From the NCBI GenBank assembly GCA_964019055.1, contig OZ025221.1, positions 1,493,001 through 1,557,000 of the forward strand: a stretch of 64,000 nt of DNA, written 5' to 3'. The number at the start of each line of letters is the position of its first letter. Position 1 is the first letter of the stretch. Positions 22,128 through 33,048 of this stretch are shown here, piece after piece. Source of the stretch: Anthopleura xanthogrammica (lineage: Eukaryota > Cnidaria > Anthozoa > Actiniaria > Actiniidae). The translations under genes were made by a program, and so were the position numbers. A model generated the notes under the pieces. The model worked only from the letters and a program-made list of their open reading frames with translations. It was not told where the DNA came from and ran no database searches.

Positions 22128-22183
22128 GTCGAAATTTGACACCACCAGTGTTGATATAAATCGTATCCCCACTGGCCACTGGT
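22128..22183. mobile_element. fragment of the 45.3-kb palindromic element family
   Basis: 56 bp matching the caccaccagtgttgatataa to cccactggccactgg block of 16061-16300 and 45322-45892. Confidence 0.7.
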
Positions 22184-22316
22184 TTTTTCAAAATTTTATC
22201 AAATTTATTAGTCGGGATTAATAGCAATCAATAAAGGTGCACGATGTTGTCTACAAGCAAGTGTTTGATTCGTAACTTTAATTTCATTTCACATTCGATT
22301 CGTTGAATTATTATTA

Positions 22317-22434
22317 TTCGATTCGTTTAGAAGTCGAAGTTCACATGTGCCGAATCTAATGCAAATGAATTCAAACCCAAAAAGTTTTTCTCATTTGCAC
22401 TAGATTCGGCACATGTGTACTTCGACGTCTAGTG
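22317..22434. mobile_element. short palindromic MITE
   Basis: Arms gtcgaagttcacatgtgccg and the complement, pairing across a 30-bp centre. A related piece lies at 62165-62250. Confidence 0.6.
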
Positions 22435-23888
22435 CACTTATCACTTATCAACCCTGGGAACAGAGTACACTGGGTTACCTGGGTGTGTTTACCCAAATCA
22501 AATTAAATATAAAAAAAAATGTAATAAAAGCATAACAATTGTTCATCCCTGATTCCCCAATATTAATACACAGTTTCTTAAATCTATTAAGCTTTGGTTG
22601 CGTATCACAGCGTGGGACACTCGAAACATGTGTGATCATGAAGCCCAGAATGAAATTAAAATTTGGAACTTGATTATTAAGGGGAATGACACCCAAAAAT
22701 TCCGGAGAAAAACCCTCCAAGCACAGGAGAGAACCAATGAGAAACCCTACTCAAAAACGACACGAGCCCGGACCGAATGGTTTGAGGCGAGTGCTTTCGT
22801 CATTACGTTATGCAACCCTTGATTCGCTAGTTCCCTAAAAGTTATTCAAGATCCCTTGTTTGATGAAAGTAAAGGCAAACAAGAAACTAAGTAAACTGGT
22901 ATAAAGACACTCGTGCACATTGAAAAAAATGGTAAGATACAAAATACTCGACCAATTTGAGTGTTTGATGCGAAGTTTTCAAGCGGCCATGTTTGTTCTC
23001 ATTAACAATTTGGCCCATGAGCACACGCTTTTCAGCCGTCTATTTTATATTCCTTTCCAATTTGCTTAACGTTTTTCCACAGGCAACCTAAGCTCACTAC
23101 ATTTATAAGAGAATGTAGGGGGATTTAGAATATGCTGTATTTTATTTGGAAAAACGTAAATAAAAAATTGTCGACTTACCTGTTGTGTTGTTTATTTTTG
23201 ACTCTTGTATGCATTTACCGCTCAAAACTCGCTGAAAACTCAAGCAAACTGACCTTTTAAGTTAGGATAGCATTTATAGTGTAAAGTCAATACCTTATAA
23301 GAATGATTTTTTTTCAAGTAAAAGAGTGAAGTTTCACGGGTTTTCCGACTAGTATTCCTTAATATCACATTAACTTGACTGTATTCTTTTATTAATAACA
23401 AGAAATACATTGATATAAAATACTTGAAACAAAACGTTTGGAGCGAGACAAGAGCTGTAGGAGTTCGAAGCGTGAAGGCCATTCCCTGCCTACCTTACGT
23501 CATCTATTCTCAACCAATAGAAAAACATAATATTGACTCAAAGAAAAACTATTGTAAAATTCTGCAAAAGTACAAAATATACTGCGCATGCTCAAACATC
23601 AGCAGTAAAATTTCTTCAACCAAATGATTTCAGAGAAAACTTCTTTATACTTTAGTAACGATGCATTTCAAAGTATTCATCGATTCCTAGGCCGTTTGAT
23701 TGCGTCAATTTCCTACCATTACCATCAGGAAGCGTGTCCGTAATTATACGAGCATGCGCAGTAAATGTTCTCTACGTTTTTGGTCGAATTGAAAAATCCG
23801 CAGCCCATATAAGGATTTGGAATGAATTTACACTGCTGATAAGAGTAGGTCTAAGTAAGCAAAGTAATGGCCACTTTTAGTCCAGCGG
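22435..23888. other. intergenic, downstream of WBP11
   Basis: Contains a minus-oriented SINE tail at about 22690-22770 (the ggagagaaccaa-type phrase). The rest is AT-rich without a supported exon. The WBP11 3' UTR and polyadenylation site must lie here, but no single signal is decisive. Confidence 0.4.
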
Positions 23889-26800
23889 TTACAGAAGTCC
23901 CTCCATTTCTTTCATAAATAATGCATACGCGTCGTCCTTTGTAGCTCTGCCTGATATATTCTGTTCTGGTCGTTTTGGTTCTTGTGAAGGGATGTTTTCT
24001 AGAGTCTCTTTTCCTTTGGGTTTCTGTTTTGGGGCTTCACGCTTCACCCTGAGTGATGTTGGCACGAGTTTTGTTAATTCTGCTTGAGTGTTTCGTATTT
24101 GTGGTTTGGCTGATATTACGGCTCCTGGGGTTTTCTTCAGTATGCCTCCTACAATAGATGTTCAACGACATTGAATAGGAAGAATAGTTCATTTGACTAT
24201 AACTTAAACAATGGAAAAGAAAAAGAAAATGGTAGAAAAGAAGAGAGAAAGGAAAGCATAGAAAGAAAGAAATCAAAAAAAAGTTTTGTTTTTTTTACAA
24301 TTTCAGTGTTAGGTTTCCCAAAATTACACGGAGCAATTTTCACTTGTAGATCGAATTAGAATTTAGAAGTTGATTTTTGCGAAGGAAGGAAAACCGGAGA
24401 ACCCGGAGAAAAACCCTCGAAGCACAGGAGAGAACCGCTACGCTACCTGTGCTGTTCAAAAATGAATAAATAATACTAAAAAAGGAACAGAAACAGAAAC
24501 ATCAGGAGGAAGAGGAAGAGGAAGAGGAAGAGGAAGAGGAAGAGGAAGAGGAAGAGGAAGAGGAAGAGGAAGAGGAAGAGGAAGAGGAAGAGGAAGAGGA
24601 AGAGGAAGAGGAAGATGACGAGTTATCACTTACCAGAAGGACCATCACCAGGTAGATGTGCTGTAGGTGGTTTACGGATAACAGAAGGAGGTGCTGACAG
24701 TACCGACCCCTGTGTTGGCATCATGTGAGCTGGAGGGGCACCAGGAGGCCTTGGCATTCTTGGTGGTGGTCCGGGAGGCATCATGGGCTGCTGCATCAGT
24801 GGTCTTGGTCCTCTACCCATCACCTGGGCAGCCATATTGGGTGGCATTCCTGGAGGAGGACCTGGAGGCATCCCTGGGGGTGGGCCTGGTGGCATCCCCG
24901 GTGGAGGTCCAGGTGGCATACCGGGCATCCTGGGTGGAGGCCCTGGGGGTCCCCTAGGGGGTGGTCCAGGTGGGAATAAATGAGTCGGGGGAGGGGGGAT
25001 TTGAGAATTTGGTTGGACACTTGTCATGCCACGAGGTCCAGGTGGTGGGCCGGGTGGTGTAGGGCGTTGATCAGATGTTTGAGAAGTCTAGAACCAATAA
25101 AAATATTGGAGGTAAGACTAGACTGTTGTATAAAGATCTTGTGTCTAGCCCGGCTTTCCTTTGCCGCATTCAATATTCACTATTCTTTACGTAATTGCTC
25201 TTTATGGGTTTCCTGTGGTTTGGGATCGGTTTACGGTTACAGCTGTAATCAGATCTGGACTGTAAATTGATAGCTTCAAAATCATTGATTTGAATTTAAT
25301 AGGCTATCAATTTGCAGTCCAGATCTGATTACAGCTTATGTAACCGTAAATCGATCCCAAACCACAGGAAGCCGATCTCAAACCACAGGAAACCCATAAA
25401 GAGCAATTACGTAAAGAATAATGAATATTGAATGCGGCAAAGGAAAGCCGGGCTCCCTGTGTCTAGACTTACAATTTGTTTTCTCTACCATAATGTTGAT
25501 TTTTTTATTAAAACTGACAATTTCCTGTTATTACCTTTTGTTTATTACCATCAGCTAGTCCTGCGATCTTAAGAAGTGCTCTCTGGACGGATGACCTAGG
25601 GTCATCTGATTGGCTGACTGGTTTGTCAGGGTCAGCGGCTTCATCTGCAAATCTCACATTTCGATGATGTTGATCTGTAGCAAATATATAAATGAATGAA
25701 TGGAGTGGTTGATAGATGGAGGAGTACAAGGATGGATGGATGGATGGATGGATGGATGGATGGATGGATGGATGGATGGATGGATGGATGGATGGATGGA
25801 TGGATGGATGGATGGATGGATGGATGGATGGATGGATGGATGGATGGATGGATGGATGGATGGATGGATGGATGGATGGATGGATGGATGGATGGATGGA
25901 TGGATGGATGGATGGATGGATGGATGGATGGATGGATGGATGGATGGATGGATGGATGGATGGATGGATGGATGGATGGATGGATGGATGGATGGATGGA
26001 TGGATGGATATATCCAGCTGATCTGAGAAAAAATATTAGCCAATCAGAATCGAGAAAATTTGCAAAACTGAGGCGTCATCCTTAGTAGCCAGAAGTCTCC
26101 GGAAACGGAATTCTTTATTCTATTTTCCCATTAAATGATGAATATCATGCTAATTTGATTATGTAAAATATCAATAACCTCTCCTGAGAATCTAGATTTA
26201 TTTCAGATATAAATTTTTGTAAGTCGATTTTCGAAAGCTTCATGAGATCTCAGTTTTGCAGTGACGTCATTTCTATGTCACTATTTCAGATCAGCTGGAT
26301 GGATGGATGGATGGATGGATCGATGGATGGAGCAAAAGAGAGATGGAAATGAATGGACTGGGATGAATAAATGAGAAAGTTTTTCTATTTAACACCCTAA
26401 AAGCAAGAGAAACACTTGGCTAAACCTCACATTTTAAACCCTGCTCTACAGCTCCCAGCATGCTTAAATATCCCATACCTTGATTCTTGTCATCTTTACT
26501 ACTAAAGTCTTGTGTGTCCATCTTTGTGTAGTCTCCAATCTTCATTTCTTGTTGATATTCGTCCTCATCAAGGCCAGACTCACTCGTACTGCTTCCATCA
26601 TCATCATAATCAACCCCATCACCTTTCTCTTCCAACCCTTCATGATCTGCATCGCTTACTCCAGGGGGATGTAGAAGTCTGGATTTATCAGTTGCTGTTG
26701 CTGAAGACATTGGACCTGTGGTAGGTATGGGTGGTTCCCCTGGGGGTGGGCCTGGGGGGACTAATCCTGGGGGTAGGATCCTAGGTAGAAAATAGTACAA

Positions 26801-29800
26801 AAAAATTATTTAGTTTTATTATAATACTTATCAGCTGAGCCAACAACTAATCGCGCAAAGCATTGATGATCAAAACCTGCGGCCTTCACATTTCTCAAGT
26901 GGTTTTTAGATAAATTACAGATGAAATATCACTCTGATTAAAAGTTTGGAATTTTCTGAAATTTGAAATGTAATGGATTCAATAAGCCAATTCACAGTTT
27001 AAGAATCGTTTTCAGTGCGCATGCGATTTTATCCCGAATGTCTCACCTTCTTTTGTTTAAACCTTCTTTTGTTTCTAATTAAACAAAAGAAGGTGAGAAA
27101 TTCGGGATAAAATCGCATGCGCACTGAAAACGATTCTTAAACTGTGAACTGGCTTATTGCAATAGTTTTCAGGTAGGAAAAAGTTCTTTGACAATTTAAT
27201 GCCGCTCAGCTGGGAGGTACATGCACGGCAGAGAAAGAATGGGTGACTCCAATGGGGGTGGGCCTGGGGAGAAGGTTAATCAAAGGGTTCATTGTTATCA
27301 TTCGCTGCTTCTACTTACTGTTGGCCTGGCAACGGTCCTGGCAGAGGGATATCACTCGGCATTAACATACCTGCGATAAAAACAAATTTCATTTAAAATG
27401 TTTGATTGTTGGGCCTCTCCCTTGATTCCTGCATTTTTCTCTGCATTATCTGGTTTCCCTCTCAAACTCTAATAAGCTAAATGCAATTCAATTTGTGAGT
27501 TAGCCGTGCCCTGACTTAGATCAACCCAGAGGTTGTTTCAGGGTTCTATCTGTGAGTTAGCCGTGCCCTGACTTAGATCAGCCCAGAGGTTGTTTCAGGG
27601 TTCGATATGTGAGTTAGCCGTGCCCTGACTTAGATCAGCCCAGAGGTTGTTTCAGGGTTCGATATGTGAGTTAGCCGTGCCCTGACTTAGATCAGCCCAG
27701 AGGTTGTTTCAGGGTTCGATATGTGAGTTAGCCATGCCCTGACTTAGATCAGCCCAGAGGTTGTTTCAGGGTTCTATCTGTGAGTTAGCCCTGCCCTGAC
27801 TTAGATCAGCCCAGAGGTTGTTTCAGGTTTCAATCTGTGAGTTAGCCATGCCCTGACTTAGATCAGCCCAGAGGTTGTTTCAGGGTTTGATCTGTGAGTT
27901 AGCCATGCCCTGATTTAGATCAGCCCAGAGGTTGTTTCAGGGTTCAATCTGTGAGTTAGCCATGCCCTGACTTAGATCAGCCCAGAGGTTGTTTCAGGTT
28001 TCAATCTGTGAGTTAGCCATGCCCTGACTTAGATCAGCCCAGAGGTTGTTTCAGGGTTTGATCTGTGAGTTAGCCATGCCCTGATTTAGATCAGCCCAGA
28101 GGTTGTTTCAGGGTTTAATCTGTGAGTCAGCCATGCCCTGATTTAGATCAGCCCAGAGGCTGTTTCAGGGTTTAATTTGTCCATGCCCTGACTTGGTTAG
28201 TTGTTTCAAGGTACTGATAAAGGTGTCATCTACAGGATTTAAATGACTTGTGTTGTTACCTGAGTGAGGGAGAGGAATGTTTGTGGGAAGAGGAATATTG
28301 GCAAACTGTTCAGCCTGGAAGAAGTAAAAAGATTAAAAATAAATGGGTCAGTAGGCCAAATTAAGTCACAAAATTAATATAACTGTACAATTTTCTATCC
28401 TCAAGAAAAATACAGCTACATGTATTTCATAAAAGCCCAGAATGCACTGGGAATCCAAGCACCAAAAGGTCACAATGGAATTTTACCAAAATTTGTGTGC
28501 ATGTTTCTATGGTGTACATGTATTTTCTTCTGCACTGCCCATATGAATAATATAAATTTCAAGCTTGGTATGTACAGTAATACGTAACATGCAACAAAAC
28601 CTTCAGCAATCTTTTTTTTTTTAAATAGCTGTATAATTATATTTCTCTCAAACAATGAGTAAAGGCAGGCACACACTAGGCATCAAGTCACTGCAACACG
28701 GTGCGGGGGATACGTCACTGTGACACTTCCCCTCATGTGTACTGTGGAATTTCTGTGAAAAATCTTATCCCTGCAACAGAATTTTGTCCCTGCAACATTT
28801 TGCATGGATTCAAACTGGTTTGAACTCATGAGACCTGTTGCAGGGACACAATGAGTGAAAGTGACATTGTCCCATGTGTGTACACACGGGGGGTATTGTC
28901 CCCGCATCATGTTGCAGCAACTTAATGCCTAGTTTGTGCCGGCCTTAAAAGTTTTCATTGTAGTAGAATTATGAGCTGTCTGTACACTCACCTGTAGCTT
29001 GGCATGCATGGATTCTGTTCAAAAACAAAATAATAAAAAAACAAAATATCAGATATTTAATCCTGTCTAAACATGAAATTATTCAGTCTTTATTATTGTC
29101 ATGAGGAGAATTTGAGTCTTATAAATATAAATGTTTTGATATTGAAATAATTCCACATTGGGTATTAATAAAATCTATGAATGTAAAAATAATGCACATA
29201 ATTATTTATTCAATAAGTGATAATTTTCAAATTTTAAACCCTTCTATCTCTGAAATGAGAAGTCCATATCCTGTAAAACTGTATTGTACCCTGCATGTAG
29301 AAGTGATTTTCAAACTAAACCGTCAGAGTTGATAGACACTTTAATAATAATTACCGTAAGCTTCTATTTGTAAATGCTCTCTTCTCTTCTCACTTTCATT
29401 TAGTAATCTGTAAAAGAAGATGATATTTTAGTGGTAGGAATTTTAAGGCCAGTATTTGTCATCATCAGCAAACATCATAATCATTATTAAAAGTATTGGA
29501 AATAAAGTAGAGTTGTTTATTCTTAATCTTGTTATGATCATTGTTGTCCTTCATCCTTCATCCCTCATCATCACCACAACCTTGACCACCATTACTATTT
29601 GACAACATCATCATGCGTTATCAATAACATCATTACCAAGTAAATATCAATACTATAACTATCATCATAATCATCATCCTTATCATTATCATCATCATCA
29701 TCATCATCAGCAGCATCTTCAACACCATCACCATCACCATCAGTACCATCATCAACATCACTGTCATCATCATCATCATCAACTCCACCATCATCAGCAC

Positions 29801-32572
29801 CATCATCAGCATCATCACCATCAACATCAGCACCATCATCAGCATCATCACCATCAACATCAGCATCATCATTACCATCATGAGCAGCAGCATCATCATC
29901 TTCACCATCATCAGCATCATCACCATCCTCATCATCAATTCCATCATCATCATTATCACCATCATGCATCATCAGCATCATGATTGTCACCAACAACAAG
30001 TTCCCAATATAAACTTATCAATCATATTACAGAAAATAATGTGCTCTTACTTTTGTATTTCTCCAGCCTTCTTTGGGTCACTTTTTTCCTAAAAAGATAT
30101 GAAAATCAGATTATTATTACATGCATAATTGAATCATAACATGAGATGGGACAATATTTAAAAACATTTATAATAAAGTAAATGTTTATAATCTAGTTAT
30201 GTACAGTGTATCAGTTAGTCTTATAAGTCTTTTTTACTGGGTGGATATCACTTCGAAGCCTTGATTATCATCTCGACTGATATCTGTCCACGTGGGCACT
30301 TTGAACCAATGACAACACACGAAAATGTATTGTTGGGTTATGAATAATTATATTATAAATTAAAAATGTTAGTGATTTAAGAGATCAAGATTTTTTCTGG
30401 CATCTACCACACAGGGAACCCAATTGTCAAGATTAATGTTGCTGCTCCAGGGCTCAAAGTAATGTCTGGTCAACGGTCAATGTCCAGCCAAATTTGGTAC
30501 TTGACCGGTCAAATACTGTTTTGAACTGACATGTTTACCAGTCATATTTGAAAAAAATTAAATAAAATATCATACGCCTGACATCTTGACCGGCGTATGA
30601 CTGGCCGTTATTTTGAGCCCTGAGCTCTCCTTCAGGAAAGCTCACAGCAATGATATAAATTTAAGTATACATATATATATATATATATACTCTGATTAAA
30701 TTAAAAATTAAAATGCTTTTCACTTACAAATAATTTCTGTAGTCTTTCAAGAGTTTCTCGTAACTTCTTTTTCTTGTCCTTTAAAGCTTTATCATTGGGC
30801 AGAGGCTCAACTCCAGCATCTAGCTCTGTAGAATAGAACGAAAAATGGTAAATGGATCTTGTTATAACTTACATAAAGAGGTATATTTTTCCAGACCACC
30901 TGTAGGTATAGAAAAAGGTCATGGTAATTTGTGAGTTTTGGTATAAAAAGGGGTAGCTTTTCTTCAAAAGTATATGAAAGGGGTACCTTTTCAGGCAAAA
31001 AAGTATACATAAAGGGTCCAGGCGAAGCATCCAAAGTACTCCCCCCCCCCCCGGTGTAAATTAGCTGTAACTTTCCATACTATACAACGCTAAGTGCTTT
31101 TCATGATATTCTTGCTCAATTTAGCTTACCGACTGTCTCTATTTTTTCAATTTCATCTAGAATCCTCTTGGGATCTTTCATCTTGAGCACTGTTTCTCTG
31201 ACCATCTTCCTCTGTTTCTTATTCTATTTAATAAATAAGGCATCTTTTTAGAGCAGTTTTCATAATTACTGTATGAAAAGGAAATGATATAAAAACTTTT
31301 AGAAATACTTGCAGCTGTACAGTGTTTTACAGTAACTGTACCGAAACCTTGTTAGGGGAAAAAAATTAATGAAAACCATGTTATGGCATATTGTACAGTA
31401 CCATGTAGGTGTCGTAAGTCAATATTGTATGTTTCCCACTCATACGAAAACTGTTCTTTTGGGAAACCATTTCAATGTTAAGGCATGTCATACCATGTAC
31501 ATGCTGTAAATCAGTACTGTATGTTTCCCACTCATATGAAAACCATTATTTTGGGAAGTCATTTCAATGTTACGGCATATTGTACTGTGTACGTGTTGTA
31601 AGTCAGTATCGTATGTTTCCCACTCATATGAAAACCATTATTTTGGGAAGTCATTTCAATGTTACGGCATACAGTATTGTACCATCTATGTGTTTTAAGT
31701 CAGTATCATGTTTCCCACTCATACGAAAACCATTCTTATGGGATTAGCCATTTCGATGTTACGGCATATTGTATCATGTACCTGCTGTAAGTCAGTATCG
31801 TATCTTTCCCACTCATACGATAACCAGTCTTATGGGAAGCCACTTCAATGTTACGGCATGTCATATCATGTATGTGTGGTAAGTCATTACCGTAGGTTTC
31901 CCACTCATACAATAACCATTCTTATGGGAAGCCACTTCAATGTTACGGCATGTCATACCATGTACATGCTGTAAGTCAGTATCATATGTTTCCCACTCAT
32001 ACAATAACCATTCTTATGGGAAGCCATTTCAATGTTATGGAATATTGTACCGCGTACAAGTTGTAAGTCAGTAGTCCATACATAAGAAATTTCCTACTCA
32101 CAAAAACTGCTCTATCAAAGGATTTTTATTTTCACTACTTCTTGCTTTGTATAAATAACAAAACTTCAATCAAAATGTGTTATTCAAAGCAATAGTAGCT
32201 ATCAACAAACCTTTTTTAATTCTCTTTTTCGTGCTTCTTTTCCTGCGAATCAAAAATGAGATAATATGAAAAACCACAGGCAACCCATCCATAGAAACTG
32301 TTAAGACCATCCAAAACTATTACAAAATAACTAATTACCAAAATGAATTCTTAAATATCTATAAAATAAAGCCTAGGGTTATTTCAGAATAAAAATGCGA
32401 TGGAAAACAGCTCCTGGGAACGTCGTTCACCAAGGACTCCTGTCCTTCACGTGTGGAGAAGTTGGACTGTCACCAGAGCGTGAGTTTTAAAAGCATTTTA
32501 TAACTTACTTGCTTGATCTGTAGGATTCATAAACTTCCCACTCTTAGTGGTATAAATGGAGCGTCGCCCCAT
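23889..32572 (-). CDS. WBP11: WW domain-binding protein 11 (spliceosome-associated)
   Basis: Thirteen coding exons (minus strand): 32509-32572, 32211-32242, 31130-31223, 30728-30825, 30051-30088, 29355-29407, 28992-29014, 28260-28314, 27319-27370, 26479-26780, 25535-25674, 24634-25087 and 23889-24148. All phases agree; total 554 residues. The N-terminus [20 protein letters not shown] and the following [10 protein letters not shown] are near-identical to vertebrate WBP11. NVRFAD, the [15 protein letters not shown] tract in the 454-bp exon (WW/SH3 ligand repeats) and the C-terminus [14 protein letters not shown] also match. The family is nuclear, binds the PQBP1 WW domain and the splicing machinery, and works in pre-mRNA splicing. 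Introns hold long satellite arrays and MITEs. It shares a 476-bp promoter region with the PLC gene. Confidence 0.97.
24350..24440 (-). mobile_element. SINE 3' part (minus orientation)
   Basis: Carries the family tail as its complement: gaatttagaagttgattttt, ggaggaaaaccggagaaccc and gaagcacaggagagaacc. Confidence 0.65.
24503..24615. repeat. (aggaag)n microsatellite
   Basis: About 19 hexamers ending 18 bp from the donor of WBP11 exon 12. It is a CT-rich tract in the transcript. Confidence 0.95.
25138..25466. mobile_element. 329-bp palindromic element in a WBP11 intron
   Basis: The left arm tgtgtctagcccggctttcc and following 140 bp return in inverse order to the same phrase at 25445-25466. One arm has a small internal duplication (accacaggaa). 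Confidence 0.75.
25729..26008. repeat. (GGAT)n microsatellite, about 70 units
   Basis: 280 bp of perfect GGAT, with a short second block at 26297-26330. The ORFs reading WMDGWMDG or SIHPSIHP are artefacts. It lies in the intron between WBP11 exons 10 and 11. Confidence 0.97.
26980..27159. mobile_element. 180-bp palindromic MITE
   Basis: Arms beginning aataagccaattcacagttt pair with the complement ending ggcttatt. The central loop is caccttcttttgtttaaacc and its mirror. Confidence 0.8.
27480..28190. repeat. 57-bp minisatellite, about 12 units, in a WBP11 intron
   Basis: Unit gtgagttagccgtgccctga, cttagatcagcccagaggtt, gtttcagggttcgatat. Variant bases recur in blocks (for example tttcaatctg every few units), suggesting higher-order duplication. 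It shares its unit with 1465-1700. Confidence 0.95.
28661..28946. mobile_element. 286-bp MITE
   Basis: Inverted ends aaaggcaggcacacactagg and the complement of aaggccggcacaaactaggc, with cattaagt and ctgcaac following inward on both sides. Confidence 0.75.
29560..29985. repeat. degenerate (ATC)n repeat
   Basis: About 420 bp of interrupted atc/acc/agc triplets. Long Asp- or Met-rich ORFs on the minus strand are artefacts. Intronic in WBP11. Confidence 0.9.
30448..30622. mobile_element. 175-bp MITE (CAGGGCTCAAA ends)
   Basis: Inverted ends CAGGGCTCAAAGTAA and the complement of TTATTTTGAGCCCTG. The interior contains gaccggtcaa phrases. The CAGGG ends are hAT-like; no convincing duplication was seen. 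Confidence 0.65.
31370..32090. repeat. about 93-bp minisatellite, seven units
   Basis: Unit contains gtttcccactcatacgaaaa and catttcaatgttacggcat. Diverged. In the second WBP11 intron. Confidence 0.9.
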
Positions 32573-33048
32573 ACTGGAAACAGCGGTTTTTACCTCGCTT
32601 TTTAGCGAGAAAAACTTAAACTTTTAGAGCTCTTTCAAAACATCAGCTAAAACAAGATGGCGACGCTATGTTTCCGACTTCCTTCCGATTATGGTCCGAC
32701 GATTTCCGATGTTTTCCTAGTGGCCGAGCCAAGGCCGATTCAAGACCGAGCCTGGCTTATTTATCGAGTAATCGAGCAAATGAACAAGAGATTTGAAGAT
32801 AAAATCGAATTTAAACTTACTTAAAATTGAAATCATAAATAGCATTTTAGATATATTTGAAATCTTTTAAAATGTTATTTATAAGTTCGGGTTGAATTCG
32901 GTAAAATGGATGTTGAACGTTCGTAAGCCTTTTGATTGAATTCCGATGCATGCAGTCGACCTTTCGAGATATTGCTTTATACACTTCAAAGCGCTCAATT
33001 TAAACGGCTCACAAACAACTTTTAGTCCCCTATAGAGGGTAACCAAGC
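32573..33048. promoter_or_regulatory. divergent promoter region of WBP11 and the PLC gene
   Basis: 476 bp between two start codons on opposite strands. The WBP11-proximal side contains acaagatggcgacgc (32651-32665), a YY1-type initiator motif, and ETS-like cttccttccg repeats (32677-32687). No TATA box is apparent. Head-to-head spacing of this size is typical of shared housekeeping promoters; the direction of each motif's effect is inferred. Confidence 0.55.

Noticed and set aside
25654..26085. ORFs reading SIHPSIHP and WMDGWMDG
   Set aside because: Translations of the (GGAT)n microsatellite in a WBP11 intron.
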